From Rhizodiscina lignyota (taxonomy: Eukaryota; Ascomycota; Dothideomycetes; Aulographales; Rhizodiscinaceae): a stretch of DNA of 64,000 bases. Position numbers and translations under genes: made by a program. Of the stretch, positions 10,444 through 22,285 are shown piece after piece. The DNA lies in assembly GCA_010015805.1 (NCBI GenBank), contig ML978128.1, forward strand, positions 1,674,001 to 1,738,000, in the 5' to 3' direction. How positions within the stretch are numbered: the stretch's first letter is position 1; each line of letters begins with the position of its first letter. The notes beneath the pieces were generated by a model that ran no database searches, was not told the DNA's origin, and saw only the letters and a list, made by a program, of their open reading frames with translations.

Positions 10444-11634
10444 TTACCAAACTCTGTTACCCCTCACCTCCAGCGGCCTCATCTCGTACATGGTCTTCTG
10501 AATGTATTCAATCTGCTCATTTGCCCACTTCTCAACTTCAGCAACATTGACGGTTTCGACTCTGCAAAGCCCCTTCTTGCCATTATCAGTGTTCTTCACA
10601 TTCTCCTCATACCGTTTCCTGAGCTCATCTGCGGCGATTTGCGCACGCGCCGCCAAAACATCGAGCCGATATGTAGTCCACTGGTAGTACAGTTCTGTTA
10701 GATGTGATTTATTTCTGATATTCATGTTCGTCGTTTCGTCCAAGAGCGTTGGGTCTTTGGGGCGGAAGGAGGTAACAATGGTTATCCGCTCGGGCATGTT
10801 GTCGACAGGTGCAGCGGTATGTTCGATATAACGTCCTTGCAAAATGCAAGCAGCACCCTATTGACGAATAAATCAGTGACGATATACACCCAAGAACGTT
10901 TTAGATTGTATCACACTTACCATCTGTGGAGCTTTCACCTTCAGCGTTCTCTCATCTCCGCATCGAAGCTCAGTCTCTCCACCGATCATATGTCGGGCAT
11001 CGGAGAGCATAACGACACAGACAAATGGATGCGAGTCCCTATGCCATTCAACAACAGGCTTTGTCTGATCTGTTACCGCCCTTTCCTTTGGCTTTTCCTC
11101 CTCGAACTGCGCTATCGCCTCCTCGGTAGCTGCTGGAGGCTCCAGAGGCGTTGCCCGAGCAGCCTCAACACCACCAGGGCCAAGCTGGACGTTGACATGG
11201 CACGTCTCATAGTCCATGCAAGGAACCAGCTCGATACCTGCATTATCACTGATGATCTTCAAGACCTCCGGAGAGTTCCAGAAGGCGTGGATGAACGGGG
11301 CGTAACGCGGAGCGTGCCCGCGGATTTGGACCGAGCCAGGGCGAGTGTGATGGAGGCAGTTGTCAAGGACTTCTGGCTGGAATATCTCCCTCCTGTGCTC
11401 AAGGAGGGCTTCGTATGAGAGGAGCGGGAAAGGCTCCGTCGACGCTACAGAGGACAGCGCTGTCGGAGGAAGAGCGAGATCTCCCATTTTGAGGATCTTC
11501 AACGGCGGAGTGTAAGCGAGATGTCTCTTTGGGTCAAACTTGGTGAAAGTGGTTGACTGCTTGGCAGCATACTGCTCGATGGATGGAATGCCATCCATGA
11601 CTGGAGCGCTCTCCACAGCTACTGGAGGGGACAT
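10444..11634 (-). CDS. 2-oxoglutarate/Fe(II)-dependent dioxygenase, fungal type
   Basis: Exons 11634-10921 and 10857-10444, with a 63-nt intron (gtaagt...aatag), give 375 residues. The facial-triad motif is EWHRDSHPF, with H and D near residues 198 and 200. A downstream GRYIEH supplies the distal histidine near residue 251, and ERITIVTSFR supplies the arginine expected to hold 2-oxoglutarate. The N-terminal part (LSYEALLEHRREIF...) and the charged C-terminal tail match a group of uncharacterised fungal oxygenases with 'EHxAAPxxNxxERxTxVTSFR' near the end. The substrate is unknown. No signal peptide or membrane segment is visible, so it is probably cytosolic. It is tail-to-tail with the Zn2Cys6 gene. 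Confidence 0.75.
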
Positions 11635-12340
11635 GTTGGGCGACTGTACAACGAGAAGCTGCTGAAAGAACAGGAACAGATAAAGATATGATGCGTCTAA
11701 GAAGGGATTTGAAAACGAGCTGAGACTGATAATAATAGTGATACTGCTGTGGTATGTTGTTCTTCACAACTTCATACTTATATGAGTTGGTTATCATGTC
11801 TGAATATCTTCATCAGATGCAACGCTTAATGCGGTTATTGTTGCCGCCCGCCAAGCAAGAGAATAGAAGTGATATCAACCATCTCCGCTTCGTTGGCTTT
11901 ACGCAATTGGACATTCACGTCTACAATTGTGCAGAATCTGATGCACTTCATACGGATCTCGGCAGCCAGGGGATACGCTAGCCGAAAATGGAGTATTGTA
12001 GGCGCCCGGCCCCTTTCTCGGCGAGTCTTTTTGACTTCAACTGCTTCGTCTCCACTATAAGATCTCTATAGAGCGAATTAGCTATCAGTTTTGGCTTTGT
12101 ATTCCCCAGACTTGATAATGCTGGTGATACCTCTGGACTTTGATTCCCAAAGAGAGATATTCTTTCCACAGTTTCTCCCGAAGTCTTTGGATCGATAACA
12201 ACTGCCGCAACAGAATCATCTTCTTACGTGGCCGCTCTGACAAGTGTGGAAATCGGCTGCACCTTTCGTAATTGCTGGAATTATGTTGCCTCCCCTCCAG
12301 TATGAATCGGGAGAACAAACGCCTTCATACAATCCGCAGA
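11635..12340. other. Intergenic, dioxygenase promoter side
   Basis: The first ~200 bp are AT-rich upstream sequence of the dioxygenase. The rest has no frame with recognisable features and is the 3' flank of the decayed gene to the right. Confidence 0.45.
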
Positions 12341-14829
12341 CTACTTCTGAGGCTCCAAAGAGAATAACTCTCTACGCCATCTGAACCACTTGCTCATTCT
12401 CTTCCCCATGGAGCGAGACATAATGGGGTCGATCTTCGCCACAGGATGTGGCTTGTGGAATATGATCTTCCCACCTTCGCTGGATTCACCCACCCGTTCA
12501 AAGACGACGGCCGAGCCACCACCATTCCTGGCCGAGAAACCAGTATCTTGCATTGCTTGCACGAAGGTATTCCAGTCGGTCGTCTTCGTGGCTTCTTCGT
12601 TTTGTGCTGGGAACATTGTACAAAGAACGGAAAATGTGCTTGCTTTCACTACTACTTTTGTGCTTGGTTCTTCCGGCGGAGCGAGCGGTATCTGTCCCTC
12701 TGTGGCTTCTGAGACGGGTTGAACGCTTTCTGGCTCCTTTCCTCTCGTCTTCGCTTTGACCTTGATTGCCTTGTTTTCTTGCTTTGGACCTTTCTGATGT
12801 TCGTCTGAATTTTGCTGTATCCTCAGAGGAAGGCTGTTCTGGGCAGATTGCTCCGCTTCCGCAATACTGGCGACAATGTATTCCCGCTCCACATCCAGTG
12901 CACGGAGGTGTTCCTGGCTATTGTATAGTGACAGAATTTCCAGATCTTCTTCGGCCTCGCTGGCGCTGAGTCCGCGCTTGTCCATTACAACGCGATAACG
13001 GCTCTTTACTACACTCCAAAACTTCCCATGTGCTTCATGACTCTTATCAAACTGGTGGAGCTAGGCAAGACTGTTAGGCTTCCGTTTACTTGGCATAACT
13101 GCGTCCTGAAATTCTTCCAGTGCTGCCGTCATCTCACGTTCGTCCAATTCACTCATATGCGAGCGATGCGGTTCGACGAGCTGACGTCTCCATTGCTTTC
13201 GATGACTCTCATTCTCGAGCACATCATCTAGCTCGCGATTCGTGTTTAGAGGTCTATGCATGCGCACCGAGACAAGCAATTCATGAATTGCGGCGTAGTC
13301 TGAAAGCTTTTGAAAGATGATCTGGTCCAGTCGAGCGCGGTCAGCTGCGGTGCATTTCGAAAGATGGTCGTCCAGAAAGTTGAAGAGCATAGCATGATCG
13401 TACCGTCTTGGTTCATCTGGAGCACCTTGCAGCTGGAGTAAGCCCCAGTCAAGAGGATCTTCGTAAAATACCTTCGTAATATCCTTGTTTGCTTTTCTCC
13501 TCGCCGTAATTTCACCATTCTTGATCTGTCCATGCTCCCAAAAATGGGAAAAGCCACGCCTTTGGGGAATAACAGCCTGGAGGTGCCTCGATTGCTGATG
13601 CATAACATTCACAAGCAGGAGCCCGAGTGAGCCTAATGCGTTGTCGTATTTTCGAGGTAGCGCTTCTCCGCCATGGATATGATCTCTGTAGCGGAGTTTC
13701 CACTTTTATGCCTCGTGGAGTTCGACGACCACCGATTGCCAGAACCAGTAGAGTTGCAGGTCATGGCACAGTTCCCCCACGATGATTCGACAGCTGTCGC
13801 TCCGCCCAGCTCGTTTGACAGCAACAAATTCGGAGATCTGCCGCATATGTCGCCGCATATAGGCGGGATCTGTCTGTAAAAGCCACAAATGATCACCTGC
13901 GGCGTCCACTCTCGCTTTGGCTAGTGATATCAATCTGTCGATATTGAAGATTGGAGGCGCAGAGAATGCTTGATAAGTGTACTGAGACCAGAAGGCAATA
14001 TCGCCGCTCTTCTTGAATCCAGCCTGAGTCATTTCTGCCCATTTTGAGGACGAGGCAGGCAACTCGGAATTTACACCATCCAAGATTTGGTCGAGCACTG
14101 CACGCAGGAACCCCAACAGACAGGCTTGGGCCTCGACGATGAGCCGCGCTCGCGGATACCTACGATATCAAATCGATGTGCCTTATCTTTGTCCCAATCC
14201 ACCAACTGTCCAAATCTTGATCCATGCACGACCACGCAGCGCCCACAGTAGTCCACATCTAGCAGACCAATGTTCCAACCAAAATTCAGTTCTTTATTGT
14301 CAAATGGAACCCAATCCTCTGGAGTGTAATGTGTGCGATTGTGAAGCAGACCGAAAAGAACGGCCGGGTCGGTCTTGAGGAGCTCGAGGCTCAAGGAGGG
14401 CAGCAAGCAATGCTTCCTGTGGTGCGCTCGGGTGTCTTTCCAATGGAGTTCGGCGATGGCATATCGTGGGACAAACCATTGGTGTGGATAGAGGTCAGGA
14501 TCGACTTGGAGTAAGAGATTCGCACGATGTTCTCGGCTCTTTTTCCTCCAGCGGCTCAATATTCTATCGCCGTTCGCTTCGCACTGTCTCCGGAGGTATT
14601 CTCGATTATCCCGGATCTGCGACACATATTTCCCAATTATCTTTTCAGCTTGTGCATCTAAGACCTCAGCCACATAATTCCATCGATCGACAACCTGGTC
14701 GTTCTCTGTGTAGAACTGGGTTCGACAATCGACGCATTCGCAGGGGGAATCGCGTATGGGAGTTGTACTAAAGACGTAACTTGTGTCACCATTTGCTTCG
14801 CGCGAGGGCCAATCCCCGACGGACTGCAT
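12341..14829 (-). pseudogene. Decayed gene of a large uncharacterised fungal protein family
   Basis: Almost full-length coding sequence on the minus strand from ATG 14829 (MQSVGDW) to the stop at 12341. Recognisable stretches, in order, are LLHNRTHYTPEDWVPFDNKE, EAQACLLGFLRAVLDQILDG, RKYDNALGSLGLLLVNVM, FDKSHEAHGKFW and the tail IIFHKPHPVAKIDPIMSR. They resemble large fungal proteins of unknown function whose C-termini read FHEPHP.GKI. Two lesions are visible: a one-base frame change at about 14115-14140, between HRFDIVG and ARLIVEAQ, and an in-frame TAA at 13708-13706 where glutamine (CAA) would fit (HEA-stop-KWKLRYRDHIH). A third stop (TAG at 13063-13061) sits at the end of a plausible 39-nt intron with a CTAAC branch site, so it need not be damage. 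A functional gene with unusual introns or sequence errors remains possible. Confidence 0.65.
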
Positions 14830-15733
14830 GGTCGATAATTGCCGTCGAAAGCAGAAGAAGCGAATCAAAACGCAGCTTGAAGTTCTTGAAAGGTTAAAAA
14901 GTGAAAGACGATGAACTGCCTTTGTAGCAGAATAATATTGTGACCGTCAAATTTCCGCGGTTCAGGCACAGCCACTAAACGTTAGGTAGCCTCTTTACAG
15001 GGCTTGCCGTATATAAGCACGACCAAGAATCCCTTGCTTAGTCTGTCGCATATTTATCAAGCCTCACAGTGGAGTGCCTGGGTTGTCCAATAGTGAAACT
15101 ATTATTTATATTAAGCAGCTAGTTTCTCGTGAGCGTATGAGACCTATGACCGCGCCTTACTTCCCCAATAACTAGAAGCAAGTCTTGTAAGGTAGCCTAG
15201 TAAACTACCCCTCTTAACCTTGAATATAAACTACTGATATCTAGAAGCTTCTTAGAAGTGTTGAAGGTGACTGTAGTAGAGTGGCTCTGTAGATTGTTCG
15301 TTCGTTGGAACTGGTTCTTTCATAGATTGTTGAGAGGAAGCGGAAGAGCGGTCGAAAGATTCTGTTGATTTGGTCCGAGTATGCAACAAAGGCGATGGTA
15401 TAACATGCTGAGTTTAAACACCCAGAAAATAATTGTTATATATTTTTGCCATAGAGGAGGCCTGATGTGCGAAGGTATCGTTGCTCATCGATCTGACATG
15501 CGTCAGATTGATAGATCTTCCCCAGATTTGCACATGCCTCAGGTGTTGTGACAGGGGCCACCCCTGCTCGGATGCGCCACATCTGTCATAGTCCCAGCGA
15601 TTGCACTTGCATGTGCACACCAATACGCAATCGACAAGCCGTTCCAGGTTTGCGTTGGGCCTATGACATGTTCTTCAACTCCAGGCTCTGAAACTCTCCC
15701 TGGACCTTTATCCATACATTCGGAATCGCAAAG
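14830..15733. other. Intergenic, AT-rich, holds a dispersed repeat copy
   Basis: AT-rich sequence with many stops in all frames. It contains copy 1 of the dispersed repeat listed separately. TATATAAGC at about 15009-15017 is a TATA-like site without an obvious gene next to it. Confidence 0.5.
15120..15331 (+). repeat. Dispersed degenerate repeat, copy 1
   Basis: Aligns with 54740-54912. An identical 21-base block (starting AGTTTCTCGTGAGCG) opens both copies. They then share, in order, AGAAGCAA.TCTT, GAATATAAA, GAAGCTT.TT.GAAGTG.TGAA, TGGCTCTG/TAGCTCTG, TTGGAACT/CTGGAACT and TCTTTC.TAG. The differences in the last 100 bp are nearly all C/T and G/A. No coding capacity is evident in this copy. 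The parent element is not recognised. Confidence 0.7.
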
Positions 15734-18056
15734 ATGAGTGCAGGTATTGCCTCTACTCTTAAGGATCTCAATCCTCTCCCAGACGACCTTACCGTCGTAA
15801 CGGATCCCGGAAAGAAGGACCGCGCAGAAGCTCTCGCGGACGAGCCTACAGCAAGCCATGCGCTTGCAGTCGCTGACCATGAAGAGAAAGGTTTGCGCCG
15901 ATATCATGTACATATCATATAGGCACTGAAGTTTGAATAACACAGGCGCAGCTCAACAACCGCACGATGAAGAAGAGGTCGTCAACCTTGGATGGAACGC
16001 GCCACAAAGCGAGATTGCCAATCCTCTTGTGGGAAGAATGCACAATGAAGAGCTCTGGCTGCTCATACGGAGATTCAACATGGTACGTATGCCGCTTTTG
16101 AGAGCATTCTGAAGCTTACGAGGGTACCTTAGCAAATGTACCACTTGAAGGAAGTCGCTCATCCCGTTCCCGGCAACCTCGATTTGAACATTGCGGACGA
16201 GGAGGAGTTCTCTCCTGATAAGCTACGAAGCAACATTGAGAGGCTTTACATGACAGTCATTGTTGGTCTCATTGCGTTCGTAAAGCATATCGCTCGCTTG
16301 CGATCGTGGAGGGAAACGAGGCGAACCGCGTGGTTCTGCACTGTGGGTGGTTCGGCTCGCCTCCAACTTCTTCCGATTCCTAACCAAGATGCAGGCCTAC
16401 TTCGTCGCGTGGACGTTCGACTTCATCGTTCCACTCCTGTCTCTGACAATTATAGCACTAATCGTCTATCCCCCTTGTCGCGAAGTCCTCTTTCCTCCTG
16501 CGCCGATAGCTCTCGTCGATGCCAAATCAGGCGGCGTCCAGAAGCCAAAGGCCGGCGTGCTCGGGAGCCATGATTCTGCAACTGGCGCGCCGGAGAACCA
16601 CAAGGGTGAAGCGGTGGAGGCGGAAGCTAGCAACTTTGTGAACGGCATTGCATCGGTGGCTTTGAGCAGTGCTGCAGGCAAACATCCTCAGAACGATCCA
16701 GATGAGGAAGAAGGCGCCGCACACGATGTCGTACCCGATCCGACTGCACTGGCGGTGGGTGCCGCCGATGCAAAAGACAAGGCCGCGGGTGGCAAACCAG
16801 CTACCACGCATGACAAGACGAAGGTGCCTATGGAGACGGCGATGTGGACAAAGATGAGACCTGTCATGCACGGAATCGCGGATGTATCAGGTCAGTTCTT
16901 CTGCTAGAGAGGTTTGGAACGTGGCTGATTGTTATTGCAGATACATGGGAGCGATTCGCGAACGCACTCTCCCCAACACCACCCTTTCCAAGGGAGACCT
17001 ATCGGCTACGTCTTGCAGCACTCATTGTTCCTCTTCTTGCGACGTCAGTCTTTGTCACCTCCTACATGTTTCTCAAGGGCGTGACCTTCGGTATCGGTTT
17101 TGGATTCTTTGGCGATCCAGTCATCCAGCGAGGCTTGAGCTTCTTGAACAGGAGATTTCCAAATTGGCAAAAATTGCTCGAGTTACGCAAGTAAGCACAG
17201 CATGCTTCATTGTGATGTTGAAGAAGAATCTGCTGACTGGGATGGAAACAGTACTATACTCAAAGGTGTACCGACGAATGCGCAGCTCACAATTACACTC
17301 CTGCGCATTGGTGAAGCGAACAAGGCTCCGCTTCCGCCACCTCCACGTGTCGATGAACCGGCGCCAGAACAGCCCGCTGAGGTGACAGAGGAGCACCTTC
17401 GGGCTACAGGCGCAGACTGGCCGCTCAATGCGACGAAAGAAGAGCTCGATGAGGCCATGGCTCATGACCCTACCGTGCCTCACGAAACTGGAGGCGGTGA
17501 TATAGACGCCTCGAAGAACTCAAAGCACGGCAAGAAGGGCGGCAAGCTGCTAGCATTCTTCAAGGGAACGACCAAGGCGGCCGTTGAGACGGCCATTGGC
17601 ACCGACCATCTCAGAGCCAAGGCAGGCTCGACGCCAGCGAAGAACCGTTTGGGCGTCATTCCTCGACGGGGCGAGCAACCCATTTCCGGTCCCGTGGACT
17701 TCAAGTCTCGCTACAATGGCCGCAAGGGGCATGTGTACATCACGGCGAAAGCCACGATTCCCTGCGTCGCGTTCAGCACTGATTCTACGATTGAGAAGAT
17801 CGGTAGCGTGGACCGTGAGGACCTGCACCCCGCCTGGAGTGTGCCAATAGGCGATATTAGGGAGCTGAAGAAGATTGGTGGCTACGGCTGGAAGGCCAAG
17901 CTCGTCGTCGGCTGGGCTCTGGATAGACAGGTGAGTGATGGCCTAGAAATCATCGACAAGAGGGGAAATAGCTGGGTCTTGACTGCTTGCCCACTCAGAG
18001 ATGAGCTCTTCAATAGGCTATGCGCCATGGGCGGCCAGAAGTGGGAGGCTTGGTGA
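15734..18056 (+). CDS. DUF3292-family membrane protein
   Basis: Six exons: 15734-15890, 15946-16082, 16133-16342, 16395-16890, 16941-17190 and 17252-18056, all joined in phase by 48-61 nt introns, giving 684 residues. The N-terminus is acidic; then EELWLLIRRFNMQMYHLKEV. A membrane segment AYFVAWTFDFIVPLLSLTII follows the fourth acceptor, and a second hydrophobic pair lies near LIVPLLATSVFVTSYMFLKG. The C-terminal ~200 residues form a soluble domain with GPVDFKSRYNGRKGHVYI, ending GGQKWEAW. These features match the fungal DUF3292 family of unknown function. The 46 residues around KAPLPPPPRVDEP are a proline-rich linker. Intracellular membrane location is inferred from the segments; the organelle is not known. 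Confidence 0.8.
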
Positions 18057-19041
18057 GAAAGCATGGTTCCAATACACGATCAACTAGACTTAGCTATTGT
18101 ATTGTATTGTATTGTAGTTCAATCACGGCCGAGATAGGCATGCCTGAAGTCGACTTCATAGTTCATCTCGCTCATCCTCATGAAGGACGTCCAGTGCGCC
18201 CCTAAATTAAATCGACATCGACATTGCCATGGTCTCACACGAGGGGACATCTCGATCAGATATCTAATCAAAAGCAGCGCCGCCAGCATCATGTATGCCG
18301 CATGCGTAATGTAGTTTTGATTGTTCTCGACATTGTAGCGACTGCCCTGAACGGATGTTGGTAACCATTTACCCTTTTTGGCTGCTGTGCCGAGCCATGG
18401 AGTCCACGGGATTTCGCGACTTGCGCAAGTTGCGAGTATCCGGCTGGAGGTGCGTACGGCGATCAAACATACTGCAAGTGGAATGAATTCGGCAATTCAG
18501 GACTCGCAAGGAGACGGCTCTGATTTTTGATCGGAAACAAAACTGCAGCAGCGGAGGCGGAAACTCCATGCGCTGCGACGGAAACATCTTGTTGCCGCAA
18601 AAATAGGGCTGTAGTGCGGGCCGTCGATAATATTATTCAACCAAGACAAATAGTAATCCCTGAGTCATCTTCCTCGGGTTCGTGGTGGATTATTATGGAC
18701 GCATAGTGCGCCGTACTATGTACAATTCGATCGCCACGGCCGCTATGCCGGAAAACGACAATATTAAAAATATCTCCGGTGCAGCTGCGTCGCAGTTTCA
18801 CATGTATTAAATGATGATACGATGACTCGGAAGGTCCCGAACTGACGTTGATGAATTCGAAGACATCCTTAACTGTGACTCGTGTGAGAGATTGGGAAGA
18901 TGCACTACCTACATCCTGGTTTCAAGGGTATCAGTTTATGGCCAGATTGCGCAGCCACAGCCTGAATGGGTGTCGAATGCTCTCAAAGCCAATTTCGATC
19001 GCCGAACAGCTCCAGCTCCCGGGGGAATTTGGAGAAAGGTG
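18057..19041. other. Intergenic between convergent genes
   Basis: 3' flanks of the DUF3292 gene and the dehydratase gene. No frame with recognisable features. A short pentanucleotide repeat at 18095-18115 is listed separately. Confidence 0.5.
18095..18115. repeat. Pentanucleotide microsatellite (TATTG)4
   Basis: Four tandem TATTG units directly in the presumed 3' UTR of the DUF3292 gene, about 40 nt after its stop. It may simply be slippage. Confidence 0.85.
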
Positions 19042-19839
19042 TCAAGAATTAGTATTCTTCGGCGCGCAGGTATCGCAGCCCTCCTGCGCGATGAAGTCAG
19101 TCAACTCGCCGAGCGCGTCGCCCTCTTTCCCTCCAGCTGCAGCGGGCGTCGCGCCTTCGTCAACCTCCTCGCCAAAGTCGCGCGCCTGTTCATCGCAGAG
19201 CTGGGCCATGGTAAGGTCCTTCATCGACAAGCCCTGAGGCCTGTGCGTCGTCCATCTAATGTGCACGAGATTGTACACATTGGCCCATTCAGGGTGGTGT
19301 TTCTCGCGGCGACACGCGGCCGCAACGGCGTCCATGAATTCCCATGTCTTCTTGAAGGTCCGGAATTTGAAAGACCGCTCTATACCGCGCCCATGGCTGC
19401 TGGGCGCCCAGCGGCCGCCGGGAGTGCAGAGGCGCGCAAGCAGCGGAGCGGCCGTGGCAGGATCAGTGTTGCTCGAGAAATGAACTGATGCGGCCGTCGA
19501 GGCAGAGGCCGCATCCGCGACGTCTGAAGCCCGCCCACCACCATCGTTTCGCGGTGGCTGGACAGCGTAATTGGTGGCCGTCTGCATGAACGTCGGAGGA
19601 ACGTGGCGAGGGATGGATAGGGCTAGCGGCCGACGTTGTCCTTGCGTTTGATGGGCCTGGAGGTGTGCTCCTGCCAGGCGGTTGACGTTGCGAATGCGCA
19701 AGCGGGTGCGGGCCTTGCACGCCTGGCTCACGTCCGTGTGGAAGCGGATGCAGCTGCGGCCTGACGATCCAGATGAAGCGGGCCTTGCCGCTTTGGCGAG
19801 GTTAGCGAAAGAGTCGAAGAGAGTGCGGAATTGGAGCAT
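19042..19839 (-). CDS. Pterin-4a-carbinolamine dehydratase (PCD/DCoH) domain protein
   Basis: Single exon, 265 residues, ATG at 19839. The PCD domain covers roughly residues 140-225: GRWAP..., FKFRTFKKTWEFMDAVA and the signature HHPEWANVYNLVHIRWTTH, with the paired histidines expected of the active site. The enzyme dehydrates 4a-hydroxytetrahydropterin during pterin cofactor recycling. The first ~50 residues are rich in Arg/Ser/Ala with few acids (LFDSFANLAKAARPASSG), suggesting a mitochondrial targeting sequence. About 90 further residues before the domain and a ~40-residue tail ending CDTCAPKNTNS are extra compared with the ~100-residue core enzyme. The fold is confident; location and cofactor partner are inference. 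Confidence 0.83.
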   Translation of the reverse strand: MLQFRTLFDSFANLAKAARPASSGSSGRSCIRFHTDVSQACKARTRLRIRNVNRLAGAHLQAHQTQGQRRPLALSIPRHVPPTFMQTATNYAVQPPRNDGGGRASDVADAASASTAASVHFSSNTDPATAAPLLARLCTPGGRWAPSSHGRGIERSFKFRTFKKTWEFMDAVAAACRREKHHPEWANVYNLVHIRWTTHRPQGLSMKDLTMAQLCDEQARDFGEEVDEGATPAAAGGKEGDALGELTDFIAQEGCDTCAPKNTNS

Positions 19840-22285
19840 TGCCGTGTGTGGTGTTTCCTCATCACGAGGAGCCGTGTTTCACGCCCGTGATTATGTGATA
19901 TACTCTCGTTAGGGGAGCCAATCGAGGGGTGGTGGAGACTGCTGTTGATAGCGAATCGCCGCTGGGTGTGCTCGATAGGACGGCTCGCAGCGATTACTGA
20001 TTTGGAAGTGCTTCGGCGTTCAAACAGGTTCGCTGATAGTTGACTTGCGCGAGGATTATTGCGATTTGCAGGAATGATTTGGATGCCCGCATTACCCACC
20101 AGGCTGTATTGCGCGCCTAGTCTGATGCTCCGTCTTTGTACGGAGAAGGTGAAATTTCCTCCCGCTTACCTAAGGCTCGGAGTTTAAAGCCTTATTGATG
20201 ACCCAGGAGGGTCAGAAGAGCTACGTAGGTACGTCTAGAAGGGGGTGGGGATGGTCATTGGGCAGTTCGCAAGCCAGTCTATAGTCTGAGCTTCTGTGGC
20301 TCTGCGAGAGTGACACGCCCTTTGCTGTCGTGATCAAACTTGCATGCGACAATATGATTTCGCATTCGCAAGCTCCAATGCCCGGCGTGTAACTTTTCCC
20401 GTGGAAACAGTGGATTTCCGATTATATGATTAGATGATCCATTCATGACCACGACCGGCGTCCCTATCGAGGAAATCCGGTGCGATTCCGAGTGGATATG
20501 CACAGCAGCCACAGGGCAGCAACAGTGCTGCTTTCGGGTATTGGTCGGGTACTGCAGCGTCGAAAGGCAGTTCGTGAATTCAAAGTCAACTTCACCACAA
20601 CCCTGCAGCTGCAATCGCCGATTCAGGTAAATTGCAGCGCAAGGGGTGGCGTTCCATATCAAATTGATTAACGGCTGGCGTGCTTCTAGACGAGCTGGCG
20701 AGTGTTCATTCCTGTTGCGCGATTGACTGCATGCGGAGAGAAGATGAACCGTGGGAAAGTCTCCATGGAGATCACGAGGGCTGGGTGGAATTTAGCTCGA
20801 AGACGATGCCATCGAGAGTCGGAGACTTTGGATACACTCCACGGAAGGAAGAGCATCGCTGAAAGGCTATGTATATATGGTTGTGTGATTTGATATGTCT
20901 TCGCAGAGTCGCAAGCTCCAACAACCCTGTGGAGAGCATGCTCACCCCCGTCAGTCAGGGTTCCGAAGCTGCGGAGCATCTTTTCTGTCACCCACGAGGA
21001 TCTCCGCAGGGGCAGGCATGATTCTGCTCCGTACTGATGTCCCCATCGGGCGCGTATTATACGGATGTTTTAAGGGCGATTTGTGCCCTTGAATATTACA
21101 CGAGCTCGTGAAGCAGGAATCGCCAGGAGGATCCCCCTCGCATACACGGCCCAAAGAGGAACTTACTCGCTCGCAGAGCTGCCAGCCTGCCATGCAGGAT
21201 TCCTAACGTATGTGAAGCAGTATTAGGAATCGGCGCTGTTGGTAGCGACGCGAAGAGACTCGAGGCGTTCCACGCGCTTTCCATGGAAAGGAGTCTCGGG
21301 CGAGAGGCGTGACGTCGGAATGGAAGTGGCAGCAGCCAAGACAGGTGGTTAGCTAATGCCTGATACAGTGATTCCTGCTTCGCGTGGTGTGGTACGGTAT
21401 CTCCGCTGACCGGAAATATGAATGATGCGGATTGCAGCGCCGCGCAGTCGTCGCAAAAGAGCCATTATTAGAGCGGGCGGCAGCGAGCGAGGCCAGGCGC
21501 GCCGTGCTGTCGAACTGAGCATTGTATACAACAGTTCGCGTTACTTCTCCATCGGGCAAATGATATGGAGGGGAGCGAGGCAGCTGGAAGAGGAAATAAC
21601 GAAACAAGGAGTAACTTTCGAGCGCTCGGCCGGTGGGCGCGTATGTCAGCGTGGAGGCGGCCTTACGATACTCGCTCTCGCTGCCTTGGCGGGGAGCGGA
21701 GCAGGGGCGCGCACCGCCCAATCGCGCAATGCCTTTCCTTACCGTTAGTCAGGCGCACCTCTTGCTCCCTTCGCTGAAGAATGGTGGAGAATGAATGCCT
21801 GATTCGGGTCGCTCGGAGCGCCAAGGGCGAGGGCAGCTCGAGTGTTTGTCATCAGCCATCAAGCGCCTTAGTAGTGCGCGCTGGAGCAGATATTAGTTAT
21901 ATCATTATCAGGATGGCACAGCGCCTCTCGCACGAATCCAATCGGGTTAATGCTAGACTGTGGCTGCGTGCCATTCCTCCAGCTGCGTGCCTGCCTCCCA
22001 GCTCCAGTGTTCCGCTGCGGGTCCGCCTGAGAGTCGCGCGCGATACATGTAACTTATTCGCTCCACCCAACAGCGAACCCTCACCATCCTTTTCTTTCCA
22101 ATTACCTCATCACCCATCGGCCGCCCGCTGAGTCTAGCGAGCAAACGCCCTTCCCAGCGCCTGTAGCGAACCCGGACGCCGAGTGAATGCCGCCCGCTAC
22201 GCTGAAAAGTATCCGGCCTACACTGCACCTTACCTAAATGCTCGCGTCCAACCCTCCTTCGCCGTCTCCAAATCTTTTAGCCACC
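19840..22285. other. Long intergenic upstream of kapC with repeated GAAGCAG-GGAATC motif
   Basis: 2.4 kb without a recognisable gene. The motif GAAGCAGGAATC occurs at 21110-21121. Its inverse (GATTCCTGCTTC) lies at 21370-21381. A third version split by TATTA lies at 21213-21232 (GTGAAGCAG-TATTA-GGAATCGG). The long upstream region could carry regulatory sites for the bZIP gene to the right, or a non-coding transcript. Confidence 0.4.

Noticed and set aside
13061-13100. TAG at 13063-13061 as a third disabling stop in the large-family gene
   Set aside because: It ends a plausible 39-nt intron (GTTATG donor, CTAAC branch, TAG acceptor) whose removal keeps frame, so it is not counted as damage.
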